This document shows positions 16,101-24,841 of a stretch of 27,367 bases of DNA, one piece after another. Each line of letters begins with the position of its first letter. Position 1 is the first letter of the stretch. This DNA comes from an uncultured Clostridia bacterium (GTDB lineage: Bacteria; Bacillota; Clostridia; Peptostreptococcales; Anaerovoracaceae), in assembly GCA_946402595.1 (NCBI GenBank), contig CAMIWY010000001.1:1-27367 (forward strand), written 5' to 3'. A model generated the notes under the pieces. It saw only the letters and a program-made list of their open reading frames with translations. It made no database searches and was not told the origin of the DNA. The position numbers and the translations under genes are program-made.

Positions 16101-16522
16101 ATGAGCAGCCTAAGAAGGTAAGCCTTATCGGGCTGCCTAATGATGCTGAAGTCGTATACATCGACAATGTCAAGATCAATGCCGGCACATACACCGCAAG
16201 AGCCAGACTTACATACGATACAAGAAACTGCGAGGCTGACGAGATCGCTGATCTCAAGTGGAAGATCGAGAAGGCGAACTATGATACCGAGCATGTTCAC
16301 TGGAGCTATGACAAGCCTTTCGTCTACGATGCATATGAGAAGAGCATCGTACTGAGAAATGTTCCTAAGTCGATCGATGTCAGATACAGGGACAACAAGG
16401 CTATTGCCGTCGGAACATACACGGCCAAGGCTTACCTGACATACGACAGTGAGAACTACAATGCACCTGAGATCGATACGACCATCGACTGGGCTATCGT
16501 TTCGGGCAGAAATGAAGAGTAA
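10136..16522 (+). CDS. Giant BspA-like protein with 23 tandem Ig-like repeats
   Basis: 2128 residues. Domains in order: a BspA-type opening (WGECLWGIDETGRLFINGG); one to two DUF285-like leucine-rich units (about 60-130, e.g. LSGFNTAGVTDMRSMFEGC); a Listeria-Bacteroides/Flg_new-type repeat (about 169-242, ending NLYAVWA); an Ig-like segment (243-333); then 23 repeats from about 334 to the end, mean spacing 77.9 residues. The repeat pattern is DMSGVxWDYxxxFxYDGxxK, then VxLxGLPxGVxxxYxxN, AGxYxAxA, NYxxP, WxIxKA, probably an MBG/YDG-like beta sandwich. Such proteins are normally surface adhesins, yet this one has no signal peptide (a stop lies in frame 15 nt upstream), no LPxTG and no membrane anchor. 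A CNNM-type gene follows nine bp later. Confidence 0.85.
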   Translation: MDKNFIKVDKWGECLWGIDETGRLFINGGQAESVDDSGIPWENYRTLIAEAAVIGEVTFPEGASLAGLFKGCKGLEAADLSGFNTAGVTDMRSMFEGCTRLRELDISSFDTTGCSDMNRMFAKCARLTDILLGPEFSLNGDGTTSCDRLAVKEAGKYRRARVISAEGCLVIYHENAGRDISTERKTVPDFRYLIEDPMYASPGEKFIFIGWNTEADGSGTMLQPGQEINNVDEDLNLYAVWASAPEIGEVRPVDEFTFGQPIPFELPEIVSAGDPNVTGYLEVSPNGEEGTWQAIDHNTILPVKCNGWLVRLCASNSVGKTVSNAVELRIKKAAKDMSGVRWAEDSNMTYDGTPKHVWIEGLPVGVHAEYEGNTATEAGTYVATVNLDFDEDNFSEPSIMKEYEWSVRKASYDMSQVHWDYEDAFTYDGTERSVELTGLPEGVTATYENNIAARAGIYTATATLHYDETNYEKPADIVPCVWEIERAVIDPLTLEWSDYGKFVYDGQPKSVRILNLPDDAEIDYDGAEETPAGKYLARGTFTGNYRASGPVEYEWEITKASYDMGAVRWGYDKPFDFDRETHEVTLEGVPEELGVKYRNQVGIAAGDYKAVAMFINPDTHNYFTPEDMTLNWNIKKRVIDMSGVKWNYQGPFTYDGETKSVELTGVPEGIHVDYENASGFNAGVYNAHAVLEYDSDNMYALQPADCQWKINKDRFDISGVHWDYSEAFTYDGREHGVYLEGLPEGINVEYSDNIKIDAGKYVATASLSPSDPMNYETPEVNGCTWAINKAQIEKPGLEWTDCSGFVFDGTDKIVEITSDIGDDVTVEYAFNKYHNAGRYYAKALFTAVDDSNYLPPKPMGYSWSISKADPDITGAVWDYTSPFTYDGSRKSVRLSGVPEGVRVSYTNASATDAGDYTAIARFTVSDTANYNTSIPDMTLDWSIEKAEYDLRNAKWQEERKFTYDGYEKEVVINGLPDGLEPVYSGNTAANAGVYMAEAAFAFDEKNYERPEFRECTWEIDKAPVDISGISWSYEKPFTYDGSEKTVYAVDIPEGCYAVYGNTRASQAGTYVGTAEIRPEDTANYTPVKLGNVTWRIEKGDYDMSHAYWDYDRPFTYDGTEHKVVIKGLPEGVTPTYRNNEAADAGTYEASVTFRGADERNYKVPSFANCEWTVKKADFDMSSVQWNYSGEFSYTGRMHEVELRGLPEGVRPVYSGNAAAATGFYEATADLIPFDQSNYNKPYVDSCKWRIVKADYEMGAVKWDYTDAKVYNGRVQSVMLEQLPNGVSADYRNNEATGAGKYTARAILKVSDEANYNTPTVADCDWEIIRADYDMSGAEWDYQPDSFTYDGERKSIELFNLPENVTAAYEGNSGFLAGDYVATASFRTSDSNFNAPETVTFPWHIGKAEYDMSGVKWDYTGEFVYDGTPKRVDLTGVPEGLSVEYEDNSATDAGTYIAVARFRTNTGNYSTPDPMSCTWTINKADPDIRRLRWDYSQPFTYDGSEMKVELAGIPETITAEYYGNTGTEVGHYSAHATLRSVNPENYNDPAIADCDWEIVKAEYDMSDARWTGDMRYVYDGTEKSISLTGLPDGVLPIYDGNTATEAGEYTASADLIYDEHNYIQPHIGTMDWRIDKAVYDMSGVSWDYEDSFTYNGEERSIALKGLPAGVTAAYTGNTGINAGEYEASAELSYDERNYFRPEFGPVRWRIGMADAPVDISGISWNYEGPFVYDGTPKGVALTERAKEQGFLERLRGVAPEMELVGVPEGFEVVYEDNTATDAGVYYAKAKLVNPADTNYREVVLPECRWEISKAGIDMSGVHWDYESPFVYDGEEKSVQLAGLPENVTVIYKGSTATGAGEYEAMAEIEAADPVNFETPEPVRGCWWQILKAKYDMSGVEWAYSDDIIYNGEEKTVKLTGLPDGVTVQGYRGNTAIDAGTYMAEAILDYSNKDNYEEPTVASLKWRIQKKKINTSAVRWDYDPSTLFVYDEQPKKVSLIGLPNDAEVVYIDNVKINAGTYTARARLTYDTRNCEADEIADLKWKIEKANYDTEHVHWSYDKPFVYDAYEKSIVLRNVPKSIDVRYRDNKAIAVGTYTAKAYLTYDSENYNAPEIDTTIDWAIVSGRNEE
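11135..16500 (+). repeat. 23 tandem coding repeats of about 234 bp
   Basis: The tryptophan of the WDY motif recurs 23 times from codon 342 to codon 2056. The units are diverged at DNA level (no long identical blocks seen), so the array is old and should assemble reliably. The unit beginning near 15280 carries an extra 20-odd residues (about 15352-15417). Confidence 0.85.
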
Positions 16523-16531
16523 ACCAATTAT

Positions 16532-17791
16532 ATGAACAGTTATCTTATAGCTATAATCGCGCTGGTCCTGTGCTCGACTTTCTTCTCGGGCACAGAGACC
16601 GCGTTCTCCTCGGTCAACAAGATCAAGATGAAGAATCTTGCTGCCGAGGACAACAAGAGGGCGGCGACTGTCCTCGACCTGACGGAGAATTTTGACAAGC
16701 TGATCACAACGATCCTTGTCGGAAACACTATCGCCAACATAGCCATGACGACTGTGGCGACCGTATACGGGATACAGACATGGGGGGCAAGAATAGGACC
16801 TACACTCGCTACAGTAATGGTCACTATCCTTGTACTGGTACTGGGAGAGATTTCACCTAAGATCATCGCAAGAGAGTACGCGGAAGAGGTGGCGCTGTTC
16901 CTTGCGCCTTTTGTCAAGGCTCTCATCATCATAATGACGCCGCTGACATTCATCTTCATGGGCCTTAAGGTCCTGCTCAAGAAGATAGTCGGAAAGAACA
17001 CCGAGCCGGAGTTCTCAGAGGATGAGCTTCTGACAATTGTTGAAGAGGCTGAGGCAGGCGGTGCTATCGGTGAGGAACAGAGCGAGCTCATTGCCAACGC
17101 GATAGAATTCAATGATGTCGAGGCAATGGACATCCTCACCCCGAGAGTTGACATAGTCGCAATAGAAAAGGGAACGCCGGTCGCTGAGATCAAGCAGGTA
17201 TTCAGGGAGTCCGGACTCTCCAGGCTTCCTGTATACGAAGATGACCTCGACAACATCATCGGAGTTCTCAACCAGAAAGACTTCTACAATAATAACGTAA
17301 AGAACATCAAGGACACAGAGAAGTTCATAAAACCGGTAGCATATGTCGCGGAGACGATCAAGGCGGCTGTCCTGCTCAAGAAGATGCAGGCCAAGAAGAC
17401 GCATATCGCGATCGTCGTTGATGAATACGGCGGAACGACCGGTCTTGTCACGCTTGAAGACATCATCGAGGAGATCGTCGGTGATATCTATGACGAGCAC
17501 GACACCGTAGCATCCAAGGAAGTGAGACCTGCAGGTGACAACACTTACCTTGTTGCCGGCAATGCCGATCTTGAGGACTTCTTCGAACTCTTTGATGAAG
17601 AGATAGAGGCCGATGCCAATACGGTCAACGGCTGGGTCATGATCGAGCTCGACAGACTGCCTAAGGAAGGCGATGAATTCGATTACGAGTCTAAGCACAA
17701 GGTCTTCCATGTGAGAGTCACCAAGGCAGATGCGAGAAGAGCACTCATGACAAGAATATCCGTGGAGGACAAGGTCGAAGAGGATAATTAA
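16532..17791 (+). CDS. CNNM/CorC-HlyC family transporter
   Basis: 419 residues. The N-terminal CNNM (DUF21) membrane domain contains FFSGTETAFSSVN (17-29) and GEISPK (105-110), both typical of this Mg2+/Co2+-linked transporter family. A pair of CBS domains follows (about 200-325, with DILTPRVDIVAIEK and VVDEYGGTTGLVTLEDIIEE), which in relatives bind Mg-ATP. The C-terminal 80 residues form the CorC_HlyC domain. The old name haemolysin C does not imply toxicity here. The start lies nine bp after the giant gene's stop with a poor ribosome site, so translation may be coupled. A role in magnesium export or homeostasis is inferred from the family. Confidence 0.92.
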   Translation: MNSYLIAIIALVLCSTFFSGTETAFSSVNKIKMKNLAAEDNKRAATVLDLTENFDKLITTILVGNTIANIAMTTVATVYGIQTWGARIGPTLATVMVTILVLVLGEISPKIIAREYAEEVALFLAPFVKALIIIMTPLTFIFMGLKVLLKKIVGKNTEPEFSEDELLTIVEEAEAGGAIGEEQSELIANAIEFNDVEAMDILTPRVDIVAIEKGTPVAEIKQVFRESGLSRLPVYEDDLDNIIGVLNQKDFYNNNVKNIKDTEKFIKPVAYVAETIKAAVLLKKMQAKKTHIAIVVDEYGGTTGLVTLEDIIEEIVGDIYDEHDTVASKEVRPAGDNTYLVAGNADLEDFFELFDEEIEADANTVNGWVMIELDRLPKEGDEFDYESKHKVFHVRVTKADARRALMTRISVEDKVEEDN

Positions 17792-17874
17792 CAGGTGCAA
17801 AAGGCAACTGGATATAAAAAATTTGCCACATAATGCAGCCTGCATGAAATATTTAAGAAAGGGAAGTTATAACT

Positions 17875-20655
<2,781 letters not shown>

Positions 20656-20742
20656 TAATTTCAGTAAAGATCACTGAAGAAATGCACTGCATGGAACAGT
20701 AAGTTTACTAAGGAAGAACCCATACAGAAAGGGGAATGAACA

Positions 20743-21021
20743 ATGGCTGTAATACTTATTATTCTGGTGATTATCGCGGTAATCGTAGTTATTTGCTATA
20801 ACTCTCTTACCAAGGCGAAGAACCGCATCGAAATGGCTGAGGAAGAACTCAGAAAGTATGAAGAGTCCGGAACAGAAGAGGACATCCTCAATGCGAGGAA
20901 GTACCTGACTGCCGTTCTCAGAGACTACAACAACATGGTCGAGACATTCCCGACCAGCATCGTTGCGGAGATGTTCAATTTCCCTAAGATGCACACAGAG
21001 GACTTTGATGAGGGACTGTAA
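20743..21021 (+). CDS. Short LemA-like membrane protein
   Basis: 92 residues with a strong ribosome site (AAAGGGG). One N-terminal membrane helix (about 2-19) leads into CYNSLTKAKNRIE, the LemA start (YN.L...R..V). The end, ARKYLTAVLRDYNNMVETFP followed by SIVAEMFNFPKM, is the LemA C-terminal signature. The central helices are missing: LemA proteins usually have about 185 residues. It appears as an intact reading frame, so it may be a natural minimal form. LemA genes often neighbour TPM- or DUF2207-type membrane proteins, and a DUF2207 gene follows here. Function of the family is unsettled (envelope-related). Confidence 0.7.
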   Translation: MAVILIILVIIAVIVVICYNSLTKAKNRIEMAEEELRKYEESGTEEDILNARKYLTAVLRDYNNMVETFPTSIVAEMFNFPKMHTEDFDEGL

Positions 21022-21023
21022 AA

Positions 21024-21054
21024 TGTGTCAAAAAGGACCGTCCCTTGTGACACA
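21024..21054. repeat. REP-like palindromic repeat, copy C
   Basis: TGTGTCA (21024-21030) and TGACACA (21048-21054) flank AAAAGGACCGTCCCTTG, matching copy B (3607-3639) in arms, core and orientation. It begins two bases after the LemA-like stop codon and ends shortly before the ribosome site of the DUF2207 gene, so it sits as a hairpin in the intergenic mRNA. Confidence 0.75.
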
Positions 21055-21080
21055 CCTGCTGACACAGAAGGAGAACTGAC

Positions 21081-23009
21081 ATGGATACCAGGATACGCAA
21101 GAGGTCTCTGGCTGCGAGAGCGGCTGCGGTAATCGCTGTAATCGGACTCATCCTGATGCTCGTGCCGTTTACGGGAGGCACTTCCCATGCAGCGGACAAC
21201 ACGATGTATGCCACCGACTTTAATGTCGATGTGGATGTCGCCGAGGACAACAGCTACGATTACCATGAATATATCAATGTATACTATGCAACACCTCACC
21301 ACGGGATATACAGATACATTCCTATGAGGGGGTACAGAGTCGGCGGTGTTCAGGTGCCGGGCTACGACTATGAGACATACTCTGACTCCGGAAACAAGGT
21401 CATCAAGATAGGAAGTGCTGACTATGTTCTGACCGGTGAGAATCCGTACGATATCTACTACAAGATCACCATGTGGGAGGATGAGAACACTGAGAAGGAC
21501 ATGCTCCTTCTGAATCTCATCCCGACCGACTGGGAAACGGACATCGGCAATGTGAAGTGCACTGTCAACATGCCTAAAAAAGCTGATCTGAGCAAAGCTG
21601 AAGTATTCTCAGGCCCATATGGCACCTCGTCCAATGAGGACAATGCTGAACTGACAACATCAGAAGACGGACAGACCATCACTGTTACGGCGAAGGATCT
21701 CCCGGCGCATCACGGAATCACGCTTTCACTTGAACTGCCTCAGGGCTACTGGGTAGGTGCTCCTGAGTTCGGAAAGCTCGGGCTGAACAGCGTCCTGCTC
21801 TTTGCGCTCGGACCTATCGGTGCATTCCTGCTGTGGTACTTCTATGGCAGAGATGATCACATGACCAGGACTCTGGAGTTTTATCCTCCGGGTGAGCTGA
21901 CACCGGGTGAGATCGGATATATCATCGACGGCAAGGTCGATAAGTCTGACATCGTATCCAATATTGTTTACATGGCAAACAAAGGGTATCTGAGCATCGA
22001 GCAGAAAAGTCGCAAGGAATTCATATTCCACAGAGGTGCTGAACCTTCTGACGAGCCGCAGTTCATCAGAACCCTGTGGAAGGGCCTTTTTGCAAGCGGC
22101 AACAAGACAGCCAACAGCAGTAAGCTGGGCGTTTCGTTCGGGACCAAATACGAGAGGGCATGCGAGCAGCTCGGTGAGATGTTCATCGGACCGAATGCTG
22201 TACACAGGTCAGACTCGATCATGGCAAGGGTAGGATGCGCACTGGCTGCACTGATGCCTTCAGCTGCATTCTGCATCTGGGCGTCGACAACAGGATCAGA
22301 TATGATGATGTTCGGCTTCATATGGGCATCGATACATCTCATCGCGGTTATCTGGCTGATGTGCTCGGTATATGACAGGATCCGCAGCTCGAGCAAGATA
22401 AAGACTGTACTCAAGTGTCTGGCTGCGATATGGCTGTTCTACATGGGAATAGGAATGCTGCCGGTTATTGCGAGCTCGATGGAGCACCTCACCGGACCTA
22501 AGAGCATGATACTCCTCGGATTCCTGATCCTGGGAACGCTCATCGCGGTATTCTTCTCAGTCATAGCAATAGCCAGGAAGGGCGAGTACACAAGGCTGAT
22601 GGGAAGGATCCTCGGTTTCAGAGACTTCATCAGGACTGCAGAACTTGATAAGCTCAACGAGCTTGTAGAGGATGATCCTGAATACTTCTACCACATCATT
22701 CCGTACGCTTACGTATTCGGACTGACCAATAAGTGGATCAAGAACTTTGAGAATATCCCGGTCGTAACTCCTGACTGGGCAAGGACAAGTGCCGGCAGAT
22801 ATGACGGCTTCGACTACTATATGATGGGAAGAATGATGAGTGACTGCAACGCAAGCGTCAACAACCACATCGTGCTTCCTCAGTCGAGCAGTGGCGGAGG
22901 CTGGTCCGGCGGCAGTTCCGGCGGAGGCAGCTGGAGCGGTGGAGGCGGCTTCAGCGGAGGCGGCTTCTCAGGCGGCGGCGCCGGAGGCGGCGGAGGCGGA
23001 GGCTGGTAG
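21081..23009 (+). CDS. DUF2207 domain membrane protein with Gly-rich tail
   Basis: 642 residues starting after AGAAGGAGA. A signal peptide or first helix (about 11-31) ends near SHAADN. The external domain (about 40-230) begins YATDFNVDVDVAEDNSYDYH and contains HHGIYRYIPMR, the DUF2207 hallmark. A membrane helix follows at about 236-255, then a cytoplasmic segment (ELTPGEIGYIIDGKVDKSDI), four more helices between about 385 and 500, and a loop with FRDFIRTAELDKL. The last 40 residues are almost only Gly, Ser and Trp. DUF2207 proteins are of unknown function, often near lemA as here; joint action of the two is inferred. Confidence 0.88.
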   Translation: MDTRIRKRSLAARAAAVIAVIGLILMLVPFTGGTSHAADNTMYATDFNVDVDVAEDNSYDYHEYINVYYATPHHGIYRYIPMRGYRVGGVQVPGYDYETYSDSGNKVIKIGSADYVLTGENPYDIYYKITMWEDENTEKDMLLLNLIPTDWETDIGNVKCTVNMPKKADLSKAEVFSGPYGTSSNEDNAELTTSEDGQTITVTAKDLPAHHGITLSLELPQGYWVGAPEFGKLGLNSVLLFALGPIGAFLLWYFYGRDDHMTRTLEFYPPGELTPGEIGYIIDGKVDKSDIVSNIVYMANKGYLSIEQKSRKEFIFHRGAEPSDEPQFIRTLWKGLFASGNKTANSSKLGVSFGTKYERACEQLGEMFIGPNAVHRSDSIMARVGCALAALMPSAAFCIWASTTGSDMMMFGFIWASIHLIAVIWLMCSVYDRIRSSSKIKTVLKCLAAIWLFYMGIGMLPVIASSMEHLTGPKSMILLGFLILGTLIAVFFSVIAIARKGEYTRLMGRILGFRDFIRTAELDKLNELVEDDPEYFYHIIPYAYVFGLTNKWIKNFENIPVVTPDWARTSAGRYDGFDYYMMGRMMSDCNASVNNHIVLPQSSSGGGWSGGSSGGGSWSGGGGFSGGGFSGGGAGGGGGGGW

Positions 23010-23026
23010 AGCCATAAGAAGGGTTT

Positions 23027-23701
23027 ATGAAGAAGAAATATATAATATTTGATTTTGACGGGACTTTAGTTAATACGAACGATATAATCATTGCTTCATG
23101 GCAGGCGACATTCGAGCACTACCTCGGATGCAGGAAGCCGGTCAGGGAGATCGAGGCGACCTTCGGAGAGACTCTGATGCACACTATCAGCGTGAAGCTG
23201 CCGGGTGCGCCTGTGAATGAGGTGATCGATTACTACCGCGCATACCAGGATTCGCATAAGGACGAGGACATCGTATATGTGTTTGACGGTATAAAGGAGC
23301 TCGTTGACGGGCTGCGTGCTCGTGGACTTAAGATCGGCGTTGCGACTTCGCGTACTACTTACAGCTTCAATAATTATATGAAGCAGTTCGGCATGGAGGG
23401 TACAGTCGATGAGGTCGTGACCATGGACGATGTCACAAAGCACAAGCCGGATCCTGAGTCACTGAATGTGTGTCTGGCAAAACTGTCGGGATTCCCGGCA
23501 GATGCGCTTCCTGAAGAAGTGAAAGAACAGGCAGTCATGATCGGTGATACAAAATTCGATATCGGATGCGCCAACAATGCCGGAATAGACAGTGTCCTGG
23601 TCGGATGGAGCCACTATGTCGACGAAGAGGACATGGCGGAACACGGTTTTGCACCGACATACAGGATAGACAGACCGGATGAGCTTCTGGATATTATTTA
23701 G
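23027..23701 (+). CDS. HAD-family phosphatase, PpaX/phosphoglycolate phosphatase-like
   Basis: 224 residues, ribosome site AGAAGGG. All four HAD motifs are present: FDFDGTLVNT at the N-terminus with the nucleophile and acid/base aspartates, the VATSRTT serine/threonine, the lysine in KHKPDP, and GDTKFDIGCANNAG with the metal-binding aspartates. A helical cap lies between motifs I and II (type C1). Related enzymes hydrolyse phosphoglycolate, pyrophosphate (PpaX) or nucleoside monophosphates; the exact substrate cannot be decided. It is 17 bp upstream of prfB on the same strand. Confidence 0.88.
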   Translation: MKKKYIIFDFDGTLVNTNDIIIASWQATFEHYLGCRKPVREIEATFGETLMHTISVKLPGAPVNEVIDYYRAYQDSHKDEDIVYVFDGIKELVDGLRARGLKIGVATSRTTYSFNNYMKQFGMEGTVDEVVTMDDVTKHKPDPESLNVCLAKLSGFPADALPEEVKEQAVMIGDTKFDIGCANNAGIDSVLVGWSHYVDEEDMAEHGFAPTYRIDRPDELLDII

Positions 23702-23718
23702 AAACGGAGAAATTATTA

Positions 23719-24835
23719 ATGCTGCAACTTGACGAGATAAGAAGCCAGCTTCCGGAGGTGAAAGATAAACTCGCGGAAGTGGGAGGTTATCTTTGACCCG
23801 GCGGGTCTTGCTAAGAAGATACAGGTGCTTGAGGACGAGAGCCTCAAGGCGGGATTCTGGGATGACCAGAGGAACGCGCAGAAAGTTTTAAAAGAGAAAA
23901 AGTCTCTCGAAGACCGTCTGAATCTGTACAATAAGCTTTCTGACGAGCTTGACGAGATACCTGAACTGATCGAGATAGCGGAAGAACTCGAGGACGAGGA
24001 TGAAGCGAAGAGCGTCATCAGGGGTTTTGACCGCATCAAAGACGAGCTGGAAGATCTCAAGACCGGCATGCTGCTGTCCGGAAAATACGACAGCAGGGAT
24101 GCTATACTCAGCATACATTCAGGAACGGGCGGAGTCGATGCCAATGACTGGGCGGAGATGCTCGAGAGAATGTATCTGAGATACAGTGAAAATAAGGGCT
24201 TCAGGACTAAGATCCTGGACAGACAGGATGATGTCGACTACGGCATCAAGAGCTCGACTATCCTGGTGCAGGGAGACAATGCGTACGGCATGCTTAAGTC
24301 TGAGACCGGAGTCCACAGGCTTGTAAGGATCTCGCCTTTCAATGCAATGGGCAAAAGGCAGACTTCCTTCGCAGCGGTGGAGGTCGTTCCGGATATCGGC
24401 GACGACATCGAGGTAAACATCAATCCGCAGGATCTCAAGATAGATACTTACAGATCGGGAGGTGCCGGCGGACAGCACGTAAATACTACGGACTCTGCTG
24501 TCAGGATCACGCATCTGCCGACTGGTATAGTCGTCACATGTCAGAACGAGAGATCCCAGATCATGAACCGCGAGGTCGCGATGAAGATCCTGGTCTCCAA
24601 GCTGACAAGGCTTGCTGAAGAGGAGCACAAGGAGAACCTCAACGAGATCAAGGGCGATCAGTCCATGGCGACCTGGGGTTCGCAGATCAGGAACTATGTC
24701 TTCCAGCCGTACACTCTTGTCAAGGACACCAGGACAGGAGCAGAGGTCGGCAATGTTGACGCCGTCATGGACGGAGACATTGATGTGTTCGTCAGAGCCA
24801 AGCTGTCACAGGACGCGCAGGAAGCCATAAAATAA
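23719..24835 (+). CDS. prfB: Peptide chain release factor 2, with programmed +1 frameshift
   Basis: ATG 23719 opens 25 codons ending ...GGYL, followed by TGA at 23794; a +1 shift at CTT-TGA-C continues as LDPAGLAKK to TAA 24835, 371 residues in total. In the joined protein the UGA-recognising SPF falls at 205-207 and the catalytic GGQ at 250-252, the numbering of E. coli RF2, which supports the junction. The shift is autoregulation: scarce RF2 makes termination at its own early UGA slow and raises production. RF2 ends translation at UGA and UAA. A reading that starts at 23825 would miss about 35 residues. addB begins six bp after the stop. Confidence 0.97.
23781..23797 (+). promoter_or_regulatory. 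RF2 programmed frameshift site
   Basis: GGGAGG (23781-23786) acts as an internal Shine-Dalgarno element four to five nt before the slippery CTT; TGA follows with C as the next base, the weakest termination context. This is the classic prfB layout. Confidence 0.93.
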
Positions 24836-24841
24836 GGTACA

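Noticed and set aside
16072..16355. Small open frames inside the giant repeat gene on both strands
   Set aside because: They are by-products of repeated codon patterns in the array, without ribosome sites or recognisable products.
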